Shown here: positions 43,923 to 51,770 of the stretch, piece by piece
Position numbering within the stretch: the first letter of the stretch is position 1
Layout of the letters: each line of letters begins with the position of its first letter
Source: Pseudomonas graminis
Lineage (GTDB): Bacteria > Pseudomonadota > Gammaproteobacteria > Pseudomonadales > Pseudomonadaceae
NCBI RefSeq assembly: GCF_001705435.1
Contig: NZ_MDEN01000063.1
Location: 186,001-250,000, forward strand
Length of the DNA: 64,000 nt
Direction of reading: 5' to 3'
Translations under genes and position numbers: made by a program
The notes under the pieces: model-generated
Seen by the model: only the letters and a program-made list of their open reading frames with translations
Database searches by the model: none
Told to the model about the DNA's origin: nothing

Positions 43923-44876
43923 ATGCGAACATTCTCCCTGGCGCGGCTCAAGGCTCGCTGGTTCTTCTGGCTGTGCATGCTGCTGATCGTAGTCGGTCTG
44001 CCGGTCGGTTGCGCAGCGCTGCAGCACAAGGAGCGTGAACTGGTCTTCATGATCGAGCCCGGCACGGCGAGCTGGTACCGCGGCCTGCCGTCCGATGTGC
44101 AAGAGCTGGAACTCAAGGGGCCATCGTTTGGCCTCGGGCAGAACATCCATGCCTGGTGGTGGGCTTCGGACAAAAAAGACGCTCCCGCCATTCTGTATCT
44201 GCACGGCTCGCGCTGGAACCTCACCGGTCAGCTGTTCCGCATCGAACAACTGCGCGCCCTGGGCTTTTCCATCCTCGCCATCGACTACCGCGGTTTCGGC
44301 CAGAGCAAGGGCCAGTTGCCGTCGGAAGCGTCGGTCTATGAAGACGCGCGCATCGCCTGGGAACGTCTCAAGCAGATTCAACCCGACCCGCAAAAGCGCC
44401 TCATCTACGGTCATTCGCTGGGTGGCGCCGTGGCCGTTGACCTCGCCGCCGAACTGGGCCGGGACGCGCAGAAAGGCGACGGGCCAATTCAGGCGCGGGG
44501 CCTGATCATCGAATCGACCTTCACCAACCTCGCCGACGTCGCGTCCTCCGTCGCCAGCAAACGCACCTCGTTGCCGGTGCGCTGGCTGGTCTCGCAGAAA
44601 TTCGACTCCATCGACAAGATCGCCGATGTGCAGATGCCGGTGCTGATCGTCCATGGCACGGCGGACCCGTTCGTCGCGCCGCGTTTCAGTGAAGCGTTGT
44701 TCGACGCGGCACAGGAGCCGAAGAACCTGCTGATGGTGCCGGGTGGTAACCACAACAACAGCATGAACCTTGGGCGCGAGGCCTACAGCCAGGCGATCCA
44801 GAACCTGCTCAGGGAGAAGCCTCCGGCAGTGCATGCGTCCAACGCATCGGCGGCGTTGCTCAAGCAACCCGGTTAG
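43923..44876 (+). CDS. Alpha/beta hydrolase with N-terminal membrane anchor
   Basis: The product has 317 residues. An N-terminal hydrophobic helix (about 12-30) is followed by an alpha/beta-hydrolase core: HGSRWNL (oxyanion loop), nucleophile Ser in YGHSLGGAV (about 160-168), Asp in IVHGTADPF and His in PGGNHNNS. Sequence LPVGCAAL near residue 27 resembles a lipobox but has Pro at the -3 position, so lipoprotein status is uncertain. It is likely an exported or membrane-bound esterase or thioesterase. It is followed by an AraC gene after 67 nt. Confidence 0.82.
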   Translation: MRTFSLARLKARWFFWLCMLLIVVGLPVGCAALQHKERELVFMIEPGTASWYRGLPSDVQELELKGPSFGLGQNIHAWWWASDKKDAPAILYLHGSRWNLTGQLFRIEQLRALGFSILAIDYRGFGQSKGQLPSEASVYEDARIAWERLKQIQPDPQKRLIYGHSLGGAVAVDLAAELGRDAQKGDGPIQARGLIIESTFTNLADVASSVASKRTSLPVRWLVSQKFDSIDKIADVQMPVLIVHGTADPFVAPRFSEALFDAAQEPKNLLMVPGGNHNNSMNLGREAYSQAIQNLLREKPPAVHASNASAALLKQPG

Positions 44877-44943
44877 CCCCTTTTCATGAACGCGGCCGGT
44901 GTCCTCTCAAAGCACCTGCCGTCCACTGCCGCGAGCGCTGCCA

Positions 44944-45783
44944 ATGGACACACACGCAGACGAAGACACCCATCTGACTCACTCCGCCCGGGACTGGGTG
45001 CTGCGTGCCGTGCCGCTGCCGCAGATCGAGCGGATCGAGGCGTATTTTCACGGCCACGGTTTCGAGATGCACCGCCACGACACCTACGCGATCGGCCACA
45101 CGATGTCCGGAGTGCAGAGCTTTCAGTACGGCAAGGAACAGGTCAACAACCTGCCGGGGCAGACGATGGTGCTGCATCCCGACGAAGCCCATGACGGCCA
45201 TGCCGGGACCGAAGACGGCTTTCGCTACCGGATGTTCTATCTGGAGCCGGCGATGATTCAGCAGGTGCTCGGTGGCAAGCCGCTGCCGTTCATCAAGGGC
45301 GGGGCGTCGAATGATCCGCGCCTGTTCAGGGCGACGCAGGCGCTTTTGTCCGATCTGAACAACGCGCTGGATCCTCTGGAACTGGACGACGCGATCTACG
45401 ACCTGGCCATCGCCCTGCAAGCGGCCGCCGGTGTGCGCAAGGGCCGTCAGACCGTCAATTACACCGGCGCGCAACGTGCGCGGGAAATGCTCATGGCCAG
45501 TCTGGAACAGGGCGTGAGCCTCACCGATCTGGAACAGGCCAGCGACACCGACCGCTGGCGCCTGTCCCGGGATTTCCGCGTGCTGTTCGGCACCACGCCC
45601 TACCGCTACCTGACCCTGCGCCGGCTGGACCTGGTGCGCCATTCGATAGCGTTGGGCGTGTCGTTGAGCGATGCGTCGGTGATGGCGGGATTCTCCGACC
45701 AGAGCCACATGACGCGGCATTTCGGGAAGACCTTCGGCTACCCGCCGGGGCGGTGGTTGAAGATGTTGAGGGCAGGCGCATAG
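44944..45783 (+). CDS. AraC-family transcriptional regulator
   Basis: The product has 279 residues. The N-terminal half is a cupin-like ligand domain (FHGHGFEMHRHDTYAIGHTMSGVQ, about 35-58). The C-terminal half has two HTHs: VSLTDLEQASDTDRWRLSRDF (about 200-220) and VSLSDASVMAGFSDQSHMTRHF (about 245-266), ending in GYPPGRWLK. Such regulators often control exporters or neighbouring enzymes. The start is the ATG 44944; a GTG frame from 44899 is weaker. Target genes are not evident. Confidence 0.87.
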   Translation: MDTHADEDTHLTHSARDWVLRAVPLPQIERIEAYFHGHGFEMHRHDTYAIGHTMSGVQSFQYGKEQVNNLPGQTMVLHPDEAHDGHAGTEDGFRYRMFYLEPAMIQQVLGGKPLPFIKGGASNDPRLFRATQALLSDLNNALDPLELDDAIYDLAIALQAAAGVRKGRQTVNYTGAQRAREMLMASLEQGVSLTDLEQASDTDRWRLSRDFRVLFGTTPYRYLTLRRLDLVRHSIALGVSLSDASVMAGFSDQSHMTRHFGKTFGYPPGRWLKMLRAGA

Positions 45784-46447
45784 CGGATCGAACGCCCTTG
45801 GTGGGACTGGCCTTGGCTGGGAAGGCTGTACACCTTGTGGGACCGGCTTCAGCCGGGAAGGCGCCAGGCGTCACGCCGCAGAATGGATGGCGTCCATGAG
45901 GGCCTCTTCCCGGCTAAAGCCGGTCCCACTATTTGAACGCGCTCATCCTGTGGGACTGGCTTTAGCCGGGAATGCATCATGCGTCACACCGCAAAACTGA
46001 TGGTGTACGCAAGGGCCTCTTCCCGGCTAAAGCCGGTCCTACTATTTGGACGCGGTCATCCTGTGGGACTGGCTTTAGCCGGGAAAGCGTCAGGCGTCAC
46101 ACCGCAAAATGGATGGCGTACCCACCGGCCTCTTCCCGGCTGAAGCCGGTCCCACTATTTGAACGCGGTCATCCTGTGGGACTGGCTTTAGCCGGGAATG
46201 CATCATGCGTCACACCGCAAAACTGATGGTGTACGCAAGGGCCTCTTCCCGGCTGAAGCCGGTCCTACGAAGACACCGCATACCCTCCTGAAACACTGCC
46301 CGCTTTTGTAGGACTGGCTTTAGCCGGGAAGGCGTCAGTTGAATCACCGCAATACCAACCCACCCACCACCCTGCAATAACGTACAAGACCCCACCCACA
46401 ACCACGCTCTAGATTGGCACCACATCAAACCCTTCGGAGCCGCCCAC
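45784..46447. other. Intergenic region filled with REP sequences
   Basis: About 660 bp between the AraC gene and the cupin. Most is the tandem REP array described next. The last 80 bp is a CA-rich leader of the cupin gene. Confidence 0.8.
45835..46345. repeat. Tandem REPIN array, 113-bp period
   Basis: Units start at 45835, 45948, 46061 and 46174, an exact 113-bp spacing. Each unit has one REP in forward orientation (TGGCTTTAGCCGGGAA type), about 60 bp of conserved spacer, then an inverted REP (CTTCCCGGCTAAAGCC type). A fifth, single REP lies at about 46312-46336. Units 2 and 4 are nearly identical over most of their length, which indicates duplication after the first insertion. Confidence 0.9.
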
Positions 46448-46828
46448 GTGTCCACGTCCAACAATCAACACACCCCCATCAATTTCGCTCAGAAATACAG
46501 CCTGTTCACCGAGCAGTGGCAGCCAAAAGTCATCGCGCAGATGAACGACTACCAGTTCAAGCTGGCGCGGCTGGAAGGGGAGTTTCTCTGGCACCGCCAC
46601 GCTGACACCGACGAAACCTTCATCGTGATCGAAGGGTGTTTGCGCATCGATTTTCGTGACGGTTTCGTCGAGCTCAACGCGGGCGAGTTGTATGTCGTGC
46701 CCAAGGGTGTCGAGCACAAGCCGTTCGCTGCCCAAGAGGTGAAGCTGATGCTGATCGAGCCAAGCGGGGTGATCAACACCGGCGACGATACCAACGAGCG
46801 CACGGCGCCGAATGATAGGTGGATTTGA
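46448..46828 (+). CDS. Cupin-domain protein
   Basis: The product has 126 residues with a single cupin barrel. The metal-binding motif 1 is WHRHADTDETFIVIEG (His, His, Glu) and motif 2 is PKGVEHKPFA with a His. Such small cupins bind metals or act as isomerases or dioxygenase-like proteins. The start is GTG with GGAG eight bases upstream. The substrate is unknown. Confidence 0.85.
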   Translation: MSTSNNQHTPINFAQKYSLFTEQWQPKVIAQMNDYQFKLARLEGEFLWHRHADTDETFIVIEGCLRIDFRDGFVELNAGELYVVPKGVEHKPFAAQEVKLMLIEPSGVINTGDDTNERTAPNDRWI

Positions 46829-46981
46829 ACGATGTGGTTCAACCTTCCGCCGATTATTGCCCGAGGCGCCCAGGGTTTTAGGTGTGGTCGATACCTGGCG
46901 CCTTTTGCAGGACTCACCACTCATCCCCCTGGACCTCCCACCTGCACGTGATTGTCGTGGAAAGCGTAGGGCCTCAGATCG

Positions 46982-47006
46982 TTTCGAAATAGTGGTTATT
47001 TCGAAA
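46982..47006. repeat. Perfect inverted repeat TTTCGAAATA
   Basis: TTTCGAAATA (46982-46991) and TATTTCGAAA (46997-47006) form a 10-bp stem with a five-base loop (GTGGT). It lies in the AT-rich section after the cupin gene. Confidence 0.85.
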
Positions 47007-47076
47007 GCGCCTGTTGTGGATTAACCCCCTGATTATTCGGTTCATTCGCAATCGCTCGGGCTTGGCAATTCTGTGA

Positions 47077-47098
47077 CTACTGTCATATTTGACAGTAG
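47077..47098. repeat. Perfect inverted repeat CTACTGTCA
   Basis: CTACTGTCA (47077-47085) and TGACAGTAG (47090-47098) form a 9-bp stem with a TATT loop. It directly precedes the adhesin remnant. Confidence 0.85.
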
Positions 47099-47378
47099 CC
47101 ACACCTAGCTTATGAAATTACCTTGGACGGAAAGGTCGTAGCAGATGTGTCGATATCGGTTTTCGGAAGTGTGGGTCAACGCGTTGAACTGTCTGATTCT
47201 GGAGAAAACAGATGGCTGACAATGTGGATGGTCCCTGAGGATTGAGTTCTACAAAGATCGGGCCAGTGAAAGCTGGCTTCATTCCAGCGGGTGATTTTTT
47301 CACGAATACTTCGGTGGTAATTGCCCGCATAACATCTCCATCAACTCGACCGGCGCCAACTGGATATCCGTGCTTTGA
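47099..47378 (+). pseudogene. Frameshifted remnant of an adhesin-like gene
   Basis: Open translation TLDGKVVADVSISVFGSVGQ and the following RVELSDSGENRWLTMWMV looks coding but soon meets a stop. After a frame change it continues as RIEFYK (47238-47255), then, after one extra base, GPVKAGFIPAGDFF. This matches the end of the next gene, RVEFFKTGFVEPGTIPAGDVV. So this is a decayed second copy of that C-terminal region, with at least two frameshifts. A further frame gives NISINSTGANWISVL before TGA at 47376-47378. Confidence 0.65.
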
Positions 47379-47456
47379 GTCGTCTGTACGCAGCTGCCTA
47401 ATATGACAGGGTTAACTTTCAATAACAGCAATCATCCAAACGTTTAGGTGAATACG

Positions 47457-48533
47457 ATGACAGACGAAAACCCTCTATGCGAGGTTGTCAAAAGTCCGGC
47501 AGCAGGCTTGGCCTCTCGCACCGCCGGGATGGCTTCAACAACAGTGGATATATATGACGGTGATGTAAAAGTGGGGACAGCGCCGGTCGTCGATGGAGCA
47601 TGGCAATATACCGCCTCCTCCCTCGCCAAAGGCGATCATCATTTTACGGCGAGGCTCGATGCCCTGCGCAGTAATTCGTGGGACCTGACGATACGCGACG
47701 CGCTGCAACTGAATGCGCCGGGTGTCGTTGAGGTTTTCATGGACAGTGGGACTGGCTTTGGCAACTCGTTAAATCTCTTGAAAAGCATCAATTCTGCGAC
47801 TGTGATTGTTAAATATCCCGGGATGGAAACGGGAGACCAGGTGACAATGAGCTGGAATGGAGCAGGAGGCTCCACCTCTGAAACCAAGCTGGCTGGAAGT
47901 TCAGGGGATGTAAGCTTTATCGTTCCGAAAACATATATAACTAGCAACATTAATCAGCGTGTTCGGGTGTCGTATACGGTCGTGCCAGTGGGTGCGACGA
48001 ACACGGTGAATTCGCCCGAGATGGTTTTTGAAATTACTAATGATTCGTTAGTTGGAAACCCCTATTTTGTTGAAGGATTTAGAATATCGTGGTACCGGTG
48101 CACTTTTAGTTCAGGTGAAATAGTAGTGAGTAACAGTACGAGTCCAGGTACCCGTTTAGGCTCGACTCCTGATGGAGATCCGAGCGCGGAAACGCGATTC
48201 AGAGCCACCGAGACAACCTCCACTTTTATGGAGAATAAAATCGGCGCTCAGCCGTGGCGCTATTCAGCAATATATCCAACTAATGTACCCGGTATCGGTT
48301 TCAAGCTAATTGATGAGGGTGGCACAATTTGTGAGGCTGGACCTGGTAATAGAAATGGGGCTGGCCTCTACGGTAATCCCGGTACTACGATGAGGGTTGA
48401 GTTTTTTAAGACAGGGTTCGTGGAACCCGGCACGATACCCGCAGGTGACGTAGTGGAGTGGAGATTTGGCGCTAATCGGCTTTATTACATGTCAGTTTAC
48501 TTAGCTGACGCTATAAGAATAGTAGTGACTTGA
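47457..48533 (+). CDS. Adhesin-like protein with an Ig-like domain (possibly truncated)
   Basis: The product has 358 residues. Residues about 15-75 resemble a bacterial Ig-like repeat (STTVDIYDGDVKVGTAPV, then WQYTASSLAKGDHHFTARL). The rest is beta-rich and Gly/Thr/Asn-rich, ending in a C-terminal block (YNPGTT...RVEFFKTG) seen again in the upstream remnant. It has no signal peptide or membrane anchor, so it may be a piece of a larger surface adhesin. The DNA is AT-richer than its neighbours, with TATAT- and AAT-rich codons, suggesting transfer. The start ATG has a weak AGGTGA site. Confidence 0.5.
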   Translation: MTDENPLCEVVKSPAAGLASRTAGMASTTVDIYDGDVKVGTAPVVDGAWQYTASSLAKGDHHFTARLDALRSNSWDLTIRDALQLNAPGVVEVFMDSGTGFGNSLNLLKSINSATVIVKYPGMETGDQVTMSWNGAGGSTSETKLAGSSGDVSFIVPKTYITSNINQRVRVSYTVVPVGATNTVNSPEMVFEITNDSLVGNPYFVEGFRISWYRCTFSSGEIVVSNSTSPGTRLGSTPDGDPSAETRFRATETTSTFMENKIGAQPWRYSAIYPTNVPGIGFKLIDEGGTICEAGPGNRNGAGLYGNPGTTMRVEFFKTGFVEPGTIPAGDVVEWRFGANRLYYMSVYLADAIRIVVT

Positions 48534-48649
48534 ATCGTAATCCTCGGCGAGATATCCACGGCATACCGCAAATACGTAGCGCGTCGCGTTGCAGCCGTCC
48601 GGCTTGCCGGCGCTGGTGTCGTCAAGGCCGCCGCCGACAAGCAGTGCGG

Positions 48650-49561
48650 CTACAGGATCGGTGTTTGCGGGGCTATGTTGTCGGGCAGCAACACCGCAAT
48701 CAACGCCCTGACCACCCCCGGCAGGGCGTCCAGTTCACGGACCAGAATGCTCCGCTCGCGCACCGCCCAGGGCTCGTCGAGCTCGATGGTCACCAGCTTC
48801 ATCGTCCTGCTGTGGCGCGACGCTGCCGACTCCGGGATCACCCCGATGCCCACCCCGGCTTCGACCATCCGGCAAATGGCCTCGAAGCTCGACACCTGAA
48901 TCCGCAGCGACAAATTCTGCCCCAGCCGCTCCACGTGATCGCGCAGAAAAGTCAGCAATGTGCTGCCTTCGTGCAGCCCGATGTGCTGAAACGCCAGGGT
49001 TTGCTTGAACGTGATCTTTTTCTCGGCCGCCAGCTCATGGCCCACCGGCACGGTCAGCACCAGGCGGTCGGTGCTGAAGTGGATGACCTGCAAACCCGCC
49101 GCTTCCACCGGCCCGGCGATGATGCCCATGTCGGTGCTGCCATCGAGCACGCCGCGCACGATGTCCCGGGACAGGCGCTCCTGCAGGTCCACCGTGACGC
49201 CGGGCCGTTTCGCCAGAAACCCTGCCAGCACTTCGGGCAGAAACTCGGTGACGGCAGTGGTGTTGGCGAAGATGCGAATGTGTCCGGCTGAATCGGTGCC
49301 GTAACTGGTGAACTCACTCTTCAGGTAATCCACCTGGCTCATGATCAGCCGCGCGTGTTTGAGCAGGCGCTGACCGGCAGGGGTCAGTTCCACGCCGCGG
49401 CTGTCGCGGTACAACAGGCGTGTGCCGAGTTGACCTTCCAGCGCCTTGATCCGTGCGCTGGCGGCGGCAGGGGAGAGAAACGCCCGGCGCGCGCCCTGGG
49501 TCAGGCTCGGTGATTCGCCGATATGAATGAAGAGGCGCAAGTCAGCCAGGTCGAAATGCAT
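48650..49561 (-). CDS. itcR: LysR-type regulator of the itaconate genes
   Basis: The product has 303 residues with an N-terminal HTH (SPSLTQGARRAFLSPAAASARI, about 16-37) and an effector-binding domain (about 90-290). It is divergent from ich with 133 bp between them, as in P. aeruginosa, where the LysR gene PA0877 precedes the itaconate cluster. It most likely activates the cluster when itaconate or itaconyl-CoA is present. The start is ATG 49561; a 49744 frame runs into the neighbouring gene. The symbol follows the itaconate-responsive regulator name and is inferred from position. Confidence 0.82.
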   Translation of the reverse strand: MHFDLADLRLFIHIGESPSLTQGARRAFLSPAAASARIKALEGQLGTRLLYRDSRGVELTPAGQRLLKHARLIMSQVDYLKSEFTSYGTDSAGHIRIFANTTAVTEFLPEVLAGFLAKRPGVTVDLQERLSRDIVRGVLDGSTDMGIIAGPVEAAGLQVIHFSTDRLVLTVPVGHELAAEKKITFKQTLAFQHIGLHEGSTLLTFLRDHVERLGQNLSLRIQVSSFEAICRMVEAGVGIGVIPESAASRHSRTMKLVTIELDEPWAVRERSILVRELDALPGVVRALIAVLLPDNIAPQTPIL

Positions 49562-49584
49562 GGGCGTGTCCGGACGTTGCAGAA

Positions 49585-49607
49585 GGCGTTCATCATACCC
49601 GAACGCC
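49585..49607. promoter_or_regulatory. Candidate LysR operator (GGCGTTC-N9-GAACGCC)
   Basis: GGCGTTC (49585-49591) and GAACGCC (49601-49607) form a perfect 7-bp inverted repeat with a nine-base spacer. Inside it, TTC-N9-GAA contains the LysR-type T-N11-A pattern (49590 to 49602). It lies between the divergent regulator and ich, about 90 bp before the ich start. Confidence 0.6.
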
Positions 49608-49694
49608 GCTATACGCAAATGCAAATTCACAGAATGCCGGCGCACTTCCATGATCGGGCCATAACAACACAACAAACCCAGAGGGTTCCCGCCC

Positions 49695-50534
49695 ATGAGC
49701 GCTGCAGCGTCACCCGTGGATTTCACGGCCTGGATCGGCCGCACTGAAGAAGCCCAGGATCATCTGAGCGTCAACCTGATCAAGCGCATCGCCGCCACCT
49801 TTGGCGAGCCCACGCCCGCTGCCGGCGATCCATTGCCGCCGCTGTGGCAATGGTGTTTTTTCCAGGAGCCGCTGTTCGAAGCGCAACTCGGCGGTGACGG
49901 CCACCCGGCCCGTGGCGGCTTTCTGCCCCCGGCGGACAATCGCAACCGCATGTGGGCCGGTGGCCGCGTCGAGTTCATTCAGCCGCTGAAGGTGGGTGCT
50001 GACGCCCATCGCCTGTCGACCATTCTGCACATTGAGGAAAAGCACGGCCGCACCGGGTCGCTGCTGTTCGTGACCGTGCGCCACGACTACTCGCAAGACG
50101 GCGAGTTGTGCGTGCGTGAGGAGCAGGACATCGTTTACCGCGAGCCCAATCCGCCAAAGCTCAACAGCGGTGACGCGCCAGATCAGGGCGAGTGGAGCGA
50201 GGTCATCGAGCCGACGCCGACGCTGCTGTTCCGCTATTCGGCCGTGACCTTCAACGGCCACCGCATTCACTACGACTACCCCTACGTCACCGGCACAGAA
50301 GGCTATTCCGGCCTGGTCGTGCACGGGCCGATGATCGCCACGTTCAACCTACGCGCCTTCATTCGCGCCCATCCCGACAAGCGCGTGCGGCATTTCGCCT
50401 ATCGCGGCTTGCGCCCGCTCAACGTGCCTGCGGTGTTCCGCGTCGGTGGGCGAGTCGTCGAGCCGGGCAAGGCGCAGCTGTGGGCCGGCAATGACGCCGG
50501 CGCCGCCCAGAGCGCCGAAGTCGTTTTTGACTGA
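49695..50534 (+). CDS. ich: Itaconyl-CoA hydratase (MaoC/FAS1-like)
   Basis: The product has 279 residues with a double hot-dog MaoC-type fold. The N-terminal dehydratase-like half (about 10-140) is followed by the catalytic half with TFNGHRIHYDYPYVTGTEGY (about 190-209; His and Asp/His/Tyr around the active site) and HGPMIATFNL. It hydrates itaconyl-CoA to (S)-citramalyl-CoA. The gene lies first in a run whose order matches P. aeruginosa PA0878 to PA0883, the known itaconate pathway. GAGGG lies upstream of the ATG. Confidence 0.85.
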   Translation: MSAAASPVDFTAWIGRTEEAQDHLSVNLIKRIAATFGEPTPAAGDPLPPLWQWCFFQEPLFEAQLGGDGHPARGGFLPPADNRNRMWAGGRVEFIQPLKVGADAHRLSTILHIEEKHGRTGSLLFVTVRHDYSQDGELCVREEQDIVYREPNPPKLNSGDAPDQGEWSEVIEPTPTLLFRYSAVTFNGHRIHYDYPYVTGTEGYSGLVVHGPMIATFNLRAFIRAHPDKRVRHFAYRGLRPLNVPAVFRVGGRVVEPGKAQLWAGNDAGAAQSAEVVFD

Positions 50535-50596
50535 ACCCTTCTTCTTTAGAGCCCAGCGCGCCGATCCATGGCCGCCGGCCGATGCGAGTGGACACC

Positions 50597-51760
50597 ATGA
50601 ACCCTTACGAAAACGAAGACCTCAATGCCATCCGTGACGGCGTGCGCGCGCTGTGTGCCCAGTTTCCGGCCGAATACTGGCGCAAGATCGATGAACAGAA
50701 AGGCTTCCCGGACACCTTCGTCAAGGCGCTGACCGACGAGGGCTGGCTCTCAGCGATGATCCCCGAAGAGTACGGTGGCTCCGGTCTGGGCCTGGCGGAA
50801 GCCTCGGTGATCCTCGAAGAAGTGAACGCCTGCGGCGGCAATTCCGGCACCGTGCACGGCCAGATGTACAACATGTTCACCCTGTTGCGTCACGGCAGTG
50901 ACGCACAGAAAAGCTACTACCTGCCCAAGCTCGCCAGCGGCGAACTGCGCCTGCAATCCATGGGCGTGACCGAACCGAGCACCGGCACCGACACCACCAA
51001 GATCAAGACCACGGCGGTGAAGCAGGGCGACAAGTACGTGATCAACGGCCAGAAGGTCTGGATCTCCCGCGTGCAGCATTCCGACCTGATGATCCTGCTG
51101 GCGCGCACCACGCCGCTGGCCGAGGTGACGAAAAAGTCCGAAGGCATGTCGATCTTCATCGTTGACCTGCGCGACGCCATCGGCAACGGCCTGACCGTTC
51201 AGCCCATCGCCAACATGGTCAACCACGAGACCAACGAGCTGTTCTTCGACAATCTCGAACTCCCCGCCGAGAGCCTGATCGGCGAGGAAGGCAAGGGCTT
51301 CCGCTACATCCTCGACGGCCTGAATGCCGAACGCACGCTGATCGCCGCCGAATGCATCGGCGACGGCCGGTGGTTTATCGAGAAGTCCGCCGCCTACGCC
51401 CGTGATCGCGTGGTGTTTGGCCGCCCGATCGGGCAGAACCAGGGCGTGCAGTTCCCCATCGCCGAAGCGCACATCGAAATCGAAGCGGCGGACCTGATGC
51501 GCTGGCGTGCCTGCGAGGAATACGACAGCGGCAAAAACGCCGGTGCCAGCGCCAACATGGCCAAATACCTCGCGGCAAAAGCGTCCTGGGAAGCGGCCAA
51601 TGCGTGCCTGCAAACCCATGGCGGATTCGGGTTCGCCTGCGAGTACGACGTGGAGCGCAAATTCCGCGAAACCCGTCTGTATCAGGTCGCGCCGATCTCC
51701 ACCAACCTGATTCTTTCCTACGTTGCCGAGCACCTGCTCGACCTGCCGCGCAGCTTTTGA
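50597..51760 (+). CDS. Acyl-CoA dehydrogenase of the itaconate cluster
   Basis: The product has 387 residues. N-terminal helices (1-115), the FAD-binding beta domain with MGVTEPSTGTDTTKIKTTA (about 118-136) and a C-terminal four-helix domain are all present. The frequent catalytic Glu in the YEGT-type motif is absent: the region reads RLYQVAPISTNLI. Another Glu, in LNAERTLIAAE (about 237-246), matches the position used by isovaleryl-CoA dehydrogenases. It corresponds in place to PA0879, whose role in itaconate use is unclear. The start is ATG 50597. Confidence 0.85.
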   Translation: MNPYENEDLNAIRDGVRALCAQFPAEYWRKIDEQKGFPDTFVKALTDEGWLSAMIPEEYGGSGLGLAEASVILEEVNACGGNSGTVHGQMYNMFTLLRHGSDAQKSYYLPKLASGELRLQSMGVTEPSTGTDTTKIKTTAVKQGDKYVINGQKVWISRVQHSDLMILLARTTPLAEVTKKSEGMSIFIVDLRDAIGNGLTVQPIANMVNHETNELFFDNLELPAESLIGEEGKGFRYILDGLNAERTLIAAECIGDGRWFIEKSAAYARDRVVFGRPIGQNQGVQFPIAEAHIEIEAADLMRWRACEEYDSGKNAGASANMAKYLAAKASWEAANACLQTHGGFGFACEYDVERKFRETRLYQVAPISTNLILSYVAEHLLDLPRSF

Positions 51761-51770
51761 GGACGCCGAC

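Noticed and set aside
43923..44030. Lipobox in the alpha/beta hydrolase
   Set aside because: LPVGC has Pro at position -3 where Leu is expected, so a lipoprotein call is not supported beyond a membrane anchor.
45835..46345. Regularly spaced repeats considered as a CRISPR array
   Set aside because: The 113-bp period, palindromic REP cores and near-identical spacers between units are those of a REPIN duplication. No cas gene is nearby.
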